Assembly (NCBI RefSeq): GCF_041200025.1
Contig: NZ_CP165628.1
Location: 3,472,001 to 3,536,000, forward strand
Reading direction: 5' to 3'
Source of the DNA: Rouxiella sp. WC2420
GTDB lineage: Bacteria; Pseudomonadota; Gammaproteobacteria; Enterobacterales; Enterobacteriaceae
DNA length: 64,000 nt
Below the pieces are notes generated by a model. That model saw nothing but the letters and a program-made list of their open reading frames with translations. It was not told the origin of the DNA and did no database searches. The translations under genes and the position numbers were made by a program. Shown piece after piece: positions 18,213-26,643 of the stretch. The stretch's first letter is position 1; each line of letters begins with the position of its first letter.

Positions 18213-19463
18213 ATGAAAATATTAACAATGTCCGCCCCGTTGCCGCCATCGCGCTACCAGCGCTGTAGCGAATGCGACTATCTTTTCGCCCTGCCGGCGT
18301 TGCGCAGAACTCAAACTGCTCACTGCCCACGCTGCAATAGCAAGGTTGAAAAAGGTAAAGTGTGCTCATTGCCTCGCCTGTTGATCATCGCAGTCTGTAT
18401 TCTTTTACTGATGCCGTTCGCTTATACCGAGCCACTCATCAGCATCCGCCTGTTGGGAACGCGCATCGATGCCAGCCTTTTTGAAGGGATTTGGCAAATG
18501 ACGATTCAAGGCTCGCCACTCACTGCCACAATGGTCGCTTTTTGCACCGTCGGCGCGCCGCTAACTCTAGCCTGCTCGATTCTGTATCTGCATTTTGGCA
18601 GCAAGCTGGGCATGAACCTCAAACCTGTGCTGCTGATGCTGGAACGGTTGAAAGATTGGGTCATGCTGGATATCTACCTGATCGGCATGGGCGTCGCCTG
18701 CATCAAAGTTAAAGACTTTGCCGATATCAACATTGGCCCGGCTCTGGCTGCGTATATTACGATGACAGTTCTGGTGACTCTAACCCAAATCAATCTCAAT
18801 GTCGGGCAACTTTGGGAGGAATTTTATCCTCAGCCCCGCCCCAAAGGCGTACCTGAATCACTGATACTGTGTATTTCCTGCAAATTCACGGGTCACCCGG
18901 ATTTAAAAGGCCGCTGCCCACGCTGCCATTTACAGATGCCAAAGCGTTACAAGCATAGTCTGCAAAAAACCTGGGCCGCGCTGATTTCGGCAATGGTGCT
19001 GCTTTTCCCGGCCAATCTGATGCCAATTTCAGTGATTTACACCAACGGCCAACAAATGAAAGACACCATCTTTTCTGGCGTCGTTTCGCTATATACTTCC
19101 GGCAATGCGCCCATAGCTGCAGTCGTTTTTATTGCCAGCGTGCTGGTGCCTTTTACCAAAGTGATTGTTCTGCTGACCCTGTTGCTCAGCATCCATTTCA
19201 GGGCTCATCAGGGACTAAAGACCCGAATTCGACTTTTGCGGCTGATCACCTGGATTAGCCGTTGGTCAATGCTAGATTTGTTCGTTATTTCGTTAATGAT
19301 GTCATTGGTCAACCGCGACCAATTACTCGCCTTTACCATGGGTCCGGCCGCCTTTTACTTTGGTTCTGCCGTGATACTGACTATTCTTGCCGTTGAATGG
19401 CTGGACAGCCGCCTGATTTGGGACGCACATGCAACAACAAGACACACCGAATACACCGATTGA
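18213..19463 (+). CDS. letA: Intermembrane lipid transport protein LetA (PqiA-like; YebS)
   Basis: Inner-membrane partner of the LetB MCE tube, proposed to load or unload lipids at the inner membrane. 416 residues. Two zinc-ribbon-type CxxC pairs ([31 protein letters not shown]) each precede a PqiA-type bundle of membrane helices, giving the usual duplicated layout. ATG 18213 is chosen with a weak AGGT site; a TTG five codons upstream is possible. letB begins 35 bp inside the letA end, so the two are translationally linked. Confidence 0.93.
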   Translation: MKILTMSAPLPPSRYQRCSECDYLFALPALRRTQTAHCPRCNSKVEKGKVCSLPRLLIIAVCILLLMPFAYTEPLISIRLLGTRIDASLFEGIWQMTIQGSPLTATMVAFCTVGAPLTLACSILYLHFGSKLGMNLKPVLLMLERLKDWVMLDIYLIGMGVACIKVKDFADINIGPALAAYITMTVLVTLTQINLNVGQLWEEFYPQPRPKGVPESLILCISCKFTGHPDLKGRCPRCHLQMPKRYKHSLQKTWAALISAMVLLFPANLMPISVIYTNGQQMKDTIFSGVVSLYTSGNAPIAAVVFIASVLVPFTKVIVLLTLLLSIHFRAHQGLKTRIRLLRLITWISRWSMLDLFVISLMMSLVNRDQLLAFTMGPAAFYFGSAVILTILAVEWLDSRLIWDAHATTRHTEYTD

Positions 19464-22062
19464 AGCTCGGGTCAAAAACAGACGCCGAATTTCACCTTTC
19501 TGGCTGCTGCCGTTCATCGCCTTGCTGATTGCTGGCTGGCTGGTGTACAGCAATTATCAGGAACAGGGCACCACGGTAACGATCGACTTCCAATCCGCGG
19601 CAGGCATCGTGGCGGGACGAACTCCTGTTCGATATCAAGGGGTTGAAGTCGGCACTGTGCAATCGCTGAGTCTGAGCAAGGACTTGCGCACTATTATGGT
19701 TAAAGTCAGCATTCGCAGCGAGCTGGCCGATTCCCTGCGTGAAGGCACTCAGTTCTGGCTGGTGACGCCAAAAGCCTCGCTGGCGGGTATTTCTGGTCTC
19801 GATGCGCTGGTCGGCGGTAACTATATCGGCATGATGCCGGGAACGGGCAAGGAGCAGAGTCACTTCACCGCCCTCGATACCCAGCCGAAATACCGCCTGA
19901 ACACCGGTGAACTGATGATTCATCTGCACTCACGCGATCTCGGCTCACTCAACACCGGTTCACTGGTCTACTACCGCAAAATTCCAGTCGGCAAGGTCTA
20001 CGATTACGATATTGAGTCAGGCAATAACGGCGTGACCATCGATGTGCTGATCGACAAACGTTTTGCGCATTTGGTGAAAGATAACAGCCGTTTCTGGAAC
20101 GTTTCTGGCTTCAAGGGCGATTTTAGTCTTAGCGGCGCCAAGATTGAAATGGAAAGCCTGGCCGCATTGGTCAACGGCGCGATCGCGCTCGACTCCCCCG
20201 CCGACGGAAATCAGGCCAAAACCGATCAGTCTTACGAGCTTTATCCCGATCTGGCACAAAGTCACCGCGGCGTGGATATCACTCTGGATTTGCCAAGCGG
20301 TGATGGTTTGAGTGAAGGGCACACGCCGCTGATGTATCAGGGTCTGCAAGTCGGCACATTGACGCAGATAAACCTGCAGCCGGATAGCAAAGTTACCGGC
20401 CAGCTGACAGTCGATCCTTCAGTCATCGACTTGATGCGTACCGGCTCGCGCATCGAGATGAACAGCCCAAAAATCAGTCTTAACAATGCCAAACTTAGCC
20501 AACTGCTGACCGGCAATACTTTAGAGTTGATCCCCGGCGAAGGTCAGCCGCAGAATCACTTTACCGTACTCGACAGCAGCCAGCGCATGTTGCAAGACCC
20601 CGGCGTGATGAAATTACAGCTTATTGCACCACAAAGTTACGGCATTGATGCCGGGCAACCGCTGCTGTTGAATGGCATGGTGGTTGGCCAGGTATTAGAC
20701 CGCACGCTCACCGATGACGGTATTGTGTTTAATATCGCGGTACGATCGCAGTACAAGCAGCTGTTGCATAAAGACAGCAAGTTTGTGGTCAACAGCCGCC
20801 TGGATGTGAAACTGGGTGTCGACGGCATGGAAGTGCTCGGTGCCAGCGCCCAGGAGTGGATTGACGGCGGTATCCGCGTGATGCCAGGCACCAAAGGTAC
20901 GCCTTCCGGCCAGTATCCACTGTATAGCAATTCTGAAAAAGCCACAGATGGGATCATAGGTGATAAGCCTGCCACTACGCTGACCTTGACCGCCAAAAGC
21001 CTGCCGGACATTCAGACCGGTTCGGTTGTGCTGTACCGCAAATTCCCGGTCGGGGAAATCGTCAATGTGCGTCCTAAAACCAATGATTTTGAGGTCGATG
21101 TTTACATCAGCCCCGAATATCGCAATCTGCTAAGCTCGAAAACTATCTTCTGGGCCGAGGGCGGAGCTAAGGTGCAGCTTAACGGCAGCGGCCTGACGGT
21201 GCAGGCTTCGCCGCTGGATCGCGCGTTAAAAGGCGCCATCAGTTTTGATAATCTGGAAGGCGTGACGCTAAACAAAGGCAGTAAACGCGTACTTTATGAA
21301 AACGAAACCGCAGCGCGTGCGGTAGGTAGCCAGATCACGCTGAACACTTATGATGCCAGCAAGATTTCCCCTGGAATGCCGATCCGATATTTGGGCATTA
21401 CCATCGGTCAGGTTGAATCCCTGAAACTGAATCCACAGCTTAATCAGGTGTCCGCTCAGGCGGTGCTTTATCCTGAGTATGTCGATACTTTCGCTCGTCT
21501 GGGTACGCGTTTTTCCATCGTTTCGCCTGAAATTTCAGCAGCCGGTGTGCAGAATCTGGATACCCTGCTGCAGCCTTATATCAACGTTGAAGCAGGGAAA
21601 GGGCCGCTTAATCGCACCTTCGATCTGCAATCCTCGACCATTACCGATTCACGCTATACCGATGGTCTGGCTATTGAGGTTGATGCAGCCGAAGTGGGTT
21701 CCCTACAGATTGGTACCCCAGTGCTGTTCAGAGGTATCGAGGTGGGTACAGTAACCGGATTTAACCTCGGCGTGATGGCCGACAGGGTTAACGTTTCACT
21801 GCGGATCAGTAAAAAATATCAATACTTGGTGCGTGATAACACCACCTTCTGGTTAGCATCAGGCTATAACCTGCAGTTCGGCCTTACTGGCGGTAGCTTC
21901 AAAAGCGGGACCTTCCAGCAGTTTATTCGTGGAGGTATCGCCTTTGCTACGCCGCCAACCGTGCCGATTGCGCCAAAAGCTTCTACCGGACGTCATTTCC
22001 TGTTGATGACCGAAGAGCCTAAAGACTGGCAGCAATGGGGAACTGCAATTCCAAAAAACTAA
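19429..22062 (+). CDS. letB: Intermembrane lipid transport protein LetB, seven MCE domains (YebT)
   Basis: Forms a long tube across the periplasm for lipid traffic between the membranes. The 877 residues equal the E. coli length. One N-terminal membrane anchor (about 22-40, [17 protein letters not shown]) is followed by seven MCE repeats; the motif [14 protein letters not shown] and variants ([77 protein letters not shown]) mark them. It overlaps letA and ends at a terminator. Confidence 0.98.
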   Translation: MQQQDTPNTPIEARVKNRRRISPFWLLPFIALLIAGWLVYSNYQEQGTTVTIDFQSAAGIVAGRTPVRYQGVEVGTVQSLSLSKDLRTIMVKVSIRSELADSLREGTQFWLVTPKASLAGISGLDALVGGNYIGMMPGTGKEQSHFTALDTQPKYRLNTGELMIHLHSRDLGSLNTGSLVYYRKIPVGKVYDYDIESGNNGVTIDVLIDKRFAHLVKDNSRFWNVSGFKGDFSLSGAKIEMESLAALVNGAIALDSPADGNQAKTDQSYELYPDLAQSHRGVDITLDLPSGDGLSEGHTPLMYQGLQVGTLTQINLQPDSKVTGQLTVDPSVIDLMRTGSRIEMNSPKISLNNAKLSQLLTGNTLELIPGEGQPQNHFTVLDSSQRMLQDPGVMKLQLIAPQSYGIDAGQPLLLNGMVVGQVLDRTLTDDGIVFNIAVRSQYKQLLHKDSKFVVNSRLDVKLGVDGMEVLGASAQEWIDGGIRVMPGTKGTPSGQYPLYSNSEKATDGIIGDKPATTLTLTAKSLPDIQTGSVVLYRKFPVGEIVNVRPKTNDFEVDVYISPEYRNLLSSKTIFWAEGGAKVQLNGSGLTVQASPLDRALKGAISFDNLEGVTLNKGSKRVLYENETAARAVGSQITLNTYDASKISPGMPIRYLGITIGQVESLKLNPQLNQVSAQAVLYPEYVDTFARLGTRFSIVSPEISAAGVQNLDTLLQPYINVEAGKGPLNRTFDLQSSTITDSRYTDGLAIEVDAAEVGSLQIGTPVLFRGIEVGTVTGFNLGVMADRVNVSLRISKKYQYLVRDNTTFWLASGYNLQFGLTGGSFKSGTFQQFIRGGIAFATPPTVPIAPKASTGRHFLLMTEEPKDWQQWGTAIPKN

Positions 22063-22083
22063 CAACTTGATGGCAGTTAAAAA

Positions 22084-22123
22084 GCGGGCAGGTCTCCAGT
22101 TTGGGGCCTGCCCGCCTGCTTTC
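22084..22123 (+). terminator. Terminator after letB
   Basis: Stem GCGGGCAGG / CCTGCCCGC (22084-22092, 22107-22115) followed by a T-rich run. In E. coli rsmF follows letB; here it is absent and yebV comes next. Confidence 0.8.
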
Positions 22124-22321
22124 ATCTCTTCTTTGTACATCAACTACCTACCTCCGAAAACCTGTTGGACAACAGATATAGTCCGCGCCAGTTAGAGTTT
22201 TCCGATGGCACTTTTTGCACAATCATCTATTCTAAAAGTTGACCTTACTGGTCTTACCTCTGTGCATTTAATGAGATGCAAAGGTTTATTTCCAGGCAAA
22301 AGACAGGACGAGGAGAATACG

Positions 22322-22564
22322 ATGGGGAAATCCAGCATACGAATCGGCAGTTTTGAGATAGATGACGCACAGCGTACATCACCGGATGGTCAGGGTGGAG
22401 ACAAGGTACGCATTCCTTGTAAATCCGACCCTGATTTATGCATGCAGCTTGATGCCTGGGATGAAACCGTCAGCGTTCCTGCCGTAGTTGATGGCCGACA
22501 GTCTGTGTTGTACAAAGAAAAATACGACAGTCAGGAAGACGAGTGGATTATGCGTCTTGAATAA
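22322..22564 (+). CDS. yebV: YebV family small protein
   Basis: An 80-residue protein matching E. coli YebV in its central motif IPCKSDPDLCMQLDAWD and its end (EWIMRLE); function unknown. The ATG at 22322 follows AGGAG at a good distance. A longer frame back to 22205 adds residues without counterpart in the family. It overlaps the convergent gene at 22548 by 17 bp. Confidence 0.92.
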   Translation: MGKSSIRIGSFEIDDAQRTSPDGQGGDKVRIPCKSDPDLCMQLDAWDETVSVPAVVDGRQSVLYKEKYDSQEDEWIMRLE

Positions 22565-23225
22565 TGCGCGGTATCATTGCCACACCTCGCCCGGCGAAAA
22601 ATTGGGCAAATTGGCTTACGGGCATTTTTACGTAAGACTGCGTGGCCTCGTTGTGGCCCGATGGATTATGAAAGGTGAGGGTTTCCTGCTCGACGGCGGT
22701 GACCAGCACCAGATGTCCACCGGTTCGAGGCGGCGCAATTTCAGGATGACGAATGCCGGGGTGTACCGAGGCAATAAAGAAATGATTTTTATCCAGCTCA
22801 GCCGCAATATCCTCTGCGGTCATTTCCACTCTGACTTGTCCGCCAATATTTAATTCCTGCTTAAGAAACTCGACAAAAGGCGCGTAGATAAGCCCGCGAA
22901 TGTTATCCCCTTCCTGTACATAAGCGCCGTAAGGCAAGCTGCGTCGCGTCAATTCAAGGATCGGCACTATTTCACCCGTGGTGGCAGCCAATGCCATTTT
23001 CAGGCAGCACATTCCACATACGTGATTCGCCCATTCAATATACTCTTCCTGAGTTTGAGCACCCGACTGGGGCCAGTTTTCAATCTCCTGCAAGGTCTTT
23101 TTACCGCTAAGAATTTCCGGCGCAGAACTCGGGGATTCCCATTGGCTGAAATAAGGTATAACGAGTGGAGTGGTTATTTCGAGAGAGTAAATATCGGGTA
23201 AAAGAGTATTGGCAGCGGTCAACAT
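22548..23225 (-). CDS. C39-like cysteine peptidase family protein
   Basis: A 225-residue cytosolic-looking protein without signal peptide. The papain-like triad of C39/BtrH-type peptidases is visible: Cys70 in HVCGMCCLKMA, His171 in TGGHLVLVTAV and Asn187 in FHNPSGH. An N-terminal IPYFSQWESP segment is also usual in this family. Start ATG 23225 follows AGGAG; a longer frame to 23255 is less likely. Not part of the E. coli neighbourhood. It lies 57 bp downstream of the ASCH gene on the same strand, so cotranscription is possible. Substrate unknown; it could be a peptidase or an acyl/peptidyl transferase. Confidence 0.75.
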   Translation of the reverse strand: MLTAANTLLPDIYSLEITTPLVIPYFSQWESPSSAPEILSGKKTLQEIENWPQSGAQTQEEYIEWANHVCGMCCLKMALAATTGEIVPILELTRRSLPYGAYVQEGDNIRGLIYAPFVEFLKQELNIGGQVRVEMTAEDIAAELDKNHFFIASVHPGIRHPEIAPPRTGGHLVLVTAVEQETLTFHNPSGHNEATQSYVKMPVSQFAQFFAGRGVAMIPRIIQDA

Positions 23226-23282
23226 CAGGCTTATTCTCCTGGAAAAACCGGCCAACCCTTGCAGGCCAGCCGGTAAGGTCTA

Positions 23283-23675
23283 TCAGAACGTTTCAACCAG
23301 CGTGAATTTCATCAGCAACAGTGGCATATCCGGGGCAAACATGTCGTAAGCCTCAAAAAAACGCTGCTGATCGGCGCGCCAGGAGGCCAGAGTACGATCG
23401 CCCTCGCCTTCGGCAAACGCGTGTTCTTCTGGTACCAGGTCGAAAGGCACCTGCTTCACTTCAGTGAGTTTCACGGCACAAACCGGGTTGTTACGCCCGT
23501 CGACCACTACGAATACTTCGCCAACTTCCGGCGTGCCTTCGTCGTCAAGATTGGCACAGGTCGCGGTTTTCACTCCATCGATAACCTTTTTTGCCAATTC
23601 ATCAGCCAGCGCCTCGTTGTCACCAAAAGACCAACGCTCTGCGGCCTTGTACTTTTGCGGAATTTGAGGGAGCAT
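23283..23675 (-). CDS. ASCH domain protein
   Basis: A 130-residue single-domain protein of the ASCH (PUA-like) superfamily, recognised by the WSFGDNEALADELAKKVI-GVKTATC start, the GEVFVVVDGRNNPVCAVKLTEV core and the C-terminal FEAYDMFAPDMPLLLMKFTLV. ASCH proteins bind RNA or nucleosides; some hydrolyse N4-acetylcytidine, but those are shorter, so the activity here is open. AAGGA precedes the ATG. It lies between the WG-repeat operon and the C39-like gene on the same strand. Confidence 0.8.
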   Translation of the reverse strand: MLPQIPQKYKAAERWSFGDNEALADELAKKVIDGVKTATCANLDDEGTPEVGEVFVVVDGRNNPVCAVKLTEVKQVPFDLVPEEHAFAEGEGDRTLASWRADQQRFFEAYDMFAPDMPLLLMKFTLVETF

Positions 23676-23742
23676 AATTTATCCTTTTTATTGAGTCAGT
23701 CTACGGGCCTACCCTGTAAACATTAGCACGAAAATCTACCCT

Positions 23743-26643
23743 TTATTGCGAACACTTCACTGGCATAGTCTGCGGCCATTGACGCGTACTGCCGCTGTTA
23801 AAAAGCACCTGTACGCCGCACTGGTGAGTCACGCGGGCCAGTGGTTTACCGGTGGAATCCAGCATCATCGACATTTTGGCCGTCGAGACAATTCCCACAC
23901 CACTGTTAAACGCCGAAACTGCTGCAAACACAGGAGGGATAACAAAGTTGCCCTGCGCGTTAACGTAGCCATAATCTTGACCAACGCGGGCAAAAGCCAG
24001 CCCTTCGGAAATCAAGCCTAAATCAGTGAAATTTACTTCGGCGGCAGGATGCCCCTGTGCGTCAATCCAGGTTTTCATGCCGTCAGGTTTAGTCAGTACT
24101 GCCTGACTGCCCTGCATCAGACTGCCTATGCCGGAAGCAGTGATCGCAAGCTTGCCGGTAGCATCAACATAGCGCGTGGTTGCGTTGCCTTCATCAGCAT
24201 CGTAAGACACTGACATATCACTGTTTGGCGGCAAGGCCCAGTCCCCCTCAGGCATCGCGGCAACTCGCACACCTTTTTCATCAATAAGTTCAGTACCCTG
24301 TGGCTGCACTCGTAGCGCGCGGGAATTGACAAAGGCGGAGCTTGGCACAATCTGTGGCTGAATCTGCCAAATGCCCTGCGCGTTGAGATAACCCACCTGC
24401 GGCTGGCGAGAGAGTTTAACCCAGTCGCCTACCGCCGAAATTTTGGTCTGTTGTTCGTGCAGCTCAATGTCACCCCGGGCGTTGAACAACCATGACTGGC
24501 CTTCCGCCGAGGTTGCCAGAATACGACCATCGTTGAACTGATTGACGGTGAGCTCGTTGGTCAGGTCAATACGAACCTGACCATTATTGGCAATAATTTT
24601 CGACTGTTGTGAAGAAACCGGCTCATCCGAAGACTCTGGCGGCGGAGTTAACTGCCACAATGCATCGTTGATGCGACGAACGCTGGCATACTCTGCGGGA
24701 ACCAGCTGCTTGCCGCTGCTGTCGATAATCCCCCATTGACCGTTAGGCAACTGAACGTCTGCCAATCCGTTGGCATAGGTTCCCACTGACTGGTAGCCCG
24801 GAGCGGCTATCTGCCTGTGATTAATGACGTCATAAATGCCCCACTGCGCGCCTTCAGCAGCGGTTTGGCGGAAACGGAACCAACCATTGCCCACTGACTG
24901 CAACTCGAAGGCGTCAGGCAGTGCAAAATGTTTACCGCTGGCATCAATTGTGGTGAGTTTGCCATCCTGATAGTCGAAGGCGTAGCCGTTGACGAATGGC
25001 GCGATATTGTCTTCGGTAAGCGGAATAAGCGTTTTGCCTTGCGCATCAATTACGCCGGTGCCCTGCGCTGTTTTGACGATAAACTGCTGCGCCATGCCGC
25101 CCTGCGCCGATTCGCTGCTGTCAGCCGGTTGAATATCCTGCCATTTGTTCTCAAGCTGAACACTCCCGTCGGCACGGATAAATCCAGCCCCTGGCTTGCT
25201 GTCGTCAGGATCCGGCCTGACCAGCGCCAGCGGAGAGTTACCCTCACCCGACGGCTGATTTAGTGGCTGAATGCGGTAATCGTTAAGCAGTGCGGCGTTT
25301 TTCGTGCCCAGCAGCGTTTTGCCATTGCTGTCGATAATATTGAGCAGTTGCCCCTGATCGTCATGCAGCCACAGACGGCCATTGATTACCTCTGCATTAT
25401 TAACCTGCGCTAACCAGCTTACCGGCTGGTTGCCCCCAATCAAGGTGCCATCAGGTGAGATAATCGCATTAACTTTGTTCTGTTCGCCACGCGTAGTTAG
25501 CAGGAAACGTCCGGTTGGCTGGTCTAGCGGTACACTGCCTTTTGGCAGGGCGATAGGCTGTTTCTTACCGGGAACGTAAACTAAAACGCTCTCTTTCGCG
25601 CTGTTGTCGAGCAAGAATTCGGCCTGAACCGTCAGGGCGCTCACCGCGTCGTCACTTAAAGTAGCCAGCGAGTTACCGTTGTTGTCGAGCAAGTGGGTAG
25701 CATCGGCGCTTTTAGCCAGCCAGAACTGATCGTTGAGTGCCTTGACTGTCTGATAAATCGGTTCGACCAGGGTACCGTCCGAGCGGATCAGCTGAACGCC
25801 GGCCTGCACTTTTGCCTGCGCCAGCGCACTGTTGTTGTCACTGACGGTGATCGCACTAAATTGTGGATTAATGCGCCAGTCTAGATTTTGACTGGCAATA
25901 CCAAAGCCTTTATCAGCATCACGGGCGATAAACAGATCACTTTGGCCGAAAGGCTGCACGACTTCCATCTTGTCGTTGGCAACGTGACGCTGTTCGTCCG
26001 GCGACAAAAGAACCGTTTTATAGCTCAGTGACAACCGCGCCGGATTACCATCGCTAAGCTGTACATCATCCACCAGCGCGTCCAGAGGCTTGCCGACTGT
26101 TTGCCCTTTGCGATTAATTATTTCGTTCTTACCGGCGTTGCTCACGACCGCAAGCTCTACCTGAGTAAAGTCAGCGGCCTTATCGAAGGTCGGCTGTATC
26201 GCCCATTTCCCGGCGATATCGATATAACCCCATTTGCCTTTAAGCTTCGCGGCGGCGAGACCATAATGGAAGTCGCCTACCTGCTCGAATACTGGCTTGA
26301 TGACCAGCTGCCCGCGGTTATCGAGGAATCCCCAACGGTGTCCGCTCATATCTTTGGCTAACGCGACGTCATCAATCGCCTGCTCGGCGTTAGGCAGAAA
26401 AACCGCCGCCCGGCTTTCACGCACTGGGCGAATACACAGGTTTTGCGTGGCTGGCTGCGCCAGTTCCGCACGCTGAGCATCATCAGTAATAATCGAGGGT
26501 CCATAGCAGGAATAATCAGCATCGGCGGCTGCGGTTGGCAGAGAGACTGCCAGCATACTCAGCGTGCCGCCAACGGCCAAAACCTGGAAAACCGCGCGCG
26601 ATAACGGCTTCATTTTGCTTTTGCATGATTTCATCGGCTTCAT
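23743..26643 (-). CDS. Large exported WG-repeat protein (second gene of pair)
   Basis: A 966-residue protein with a Sec-type signal peptide (basic start, hydrophobic VFQVLAVGGTLSMLAVSL, cleavage near TAAADA). The mature part is filled with WG (KWG) beta-repeats such as WGFLDNRGQLVIKPVF, WGYIDIAGKWAIQPTF, WGIIDSSGKQLVPAEY and YGYVNAQGNFVIPPVF. Two Cys near the start and two near the end may form disulfides. The start ATG overlaps the stop of the upstream gene (ATGA) with GGAGG just before it, so the pair is translationally coupled. WG-repeat proteins are poorly characterised; a binding or scaffold role in the periplasm is only an inference. Confidence 0.88.
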   Translation of the reverse strand: MKPMKSCKSKMKPLSRAVFQVLAVGGTLSMLAVSLPTAAADADYSCYGPSIITDDAQRAELAQPATQNLCIRPVRESRAAVFLPNAEQAIDDVALAKDMSGHRWGFLDNRGQLVIKPVFEQVGDFHYGLAAAKLKGKWGYIDIAGKWAIQPTFDKAADFTQVELAVVSNAGKNEIINRKGQTVGKPLDALVDDVQLSDGNPARLSLSYKTVLLSPDEQRHVANDKMEVVQPFGQSDLFIARDADKGFGIASQNLDWRINPQFSAITVSDNNSALAQAKVQAGVQLIRSDGTLVEPIYQTVKALNDQFWLAKSADATHLLDNNGNSLATLSDDAVSALTVQAEFLLDNSAKESVLVYVPGKKQPIALPKGSVPLDQPTGRFLLTTRGEQNKVNAIISPDGTLIGGNQPVSWLAQVNNAEVINGRLWLHDDQGQLLNIIDSNGKTLLGTKNAALLNDYRIQPLNQPSGEGNSPLALVRPDPDDSKPGAGFIRADGSVQLENKWQDIQPADSSESAQGGMAQQFIVKTAQGTGVIDAQGKTLIPLTEDNIAPFVNGYAFDYQDGKLTTIDASGKHFALPDAFELQSVGNGWFRFRQTAAEGAQWGIYDVINHRQIAAPGYQSVGTYANGLADVQLPNGQWGIIDSSGKQLVPAEYASVRRINDALWQLTPPPESSDEPVSSQQSKIIANNGQVRIDLTNELTVNQFNDGRILATSAEGQSWLFNARGDIELHEQQTKISAVGDWVKLSRQPQVGYLNAQGIWQIQPQIVPSSAFVNSRALRVQPQGTELIDEKGVRVAAMPEGDWALPPNSDMSVSYDADEGNATTRYVDATGKLAITASGIGSLMQGSQAVLTKPDGMKTWIDAQGHPAAEVNFTDLGLISEGLAFARVGQDYGYVNAQGNFVIPPVFAAVSAFNSGVGIVSTAKMSMMLDSTGKPLARVTHQCGVQVLFNSGSTRQWPQTMPVKCSQ

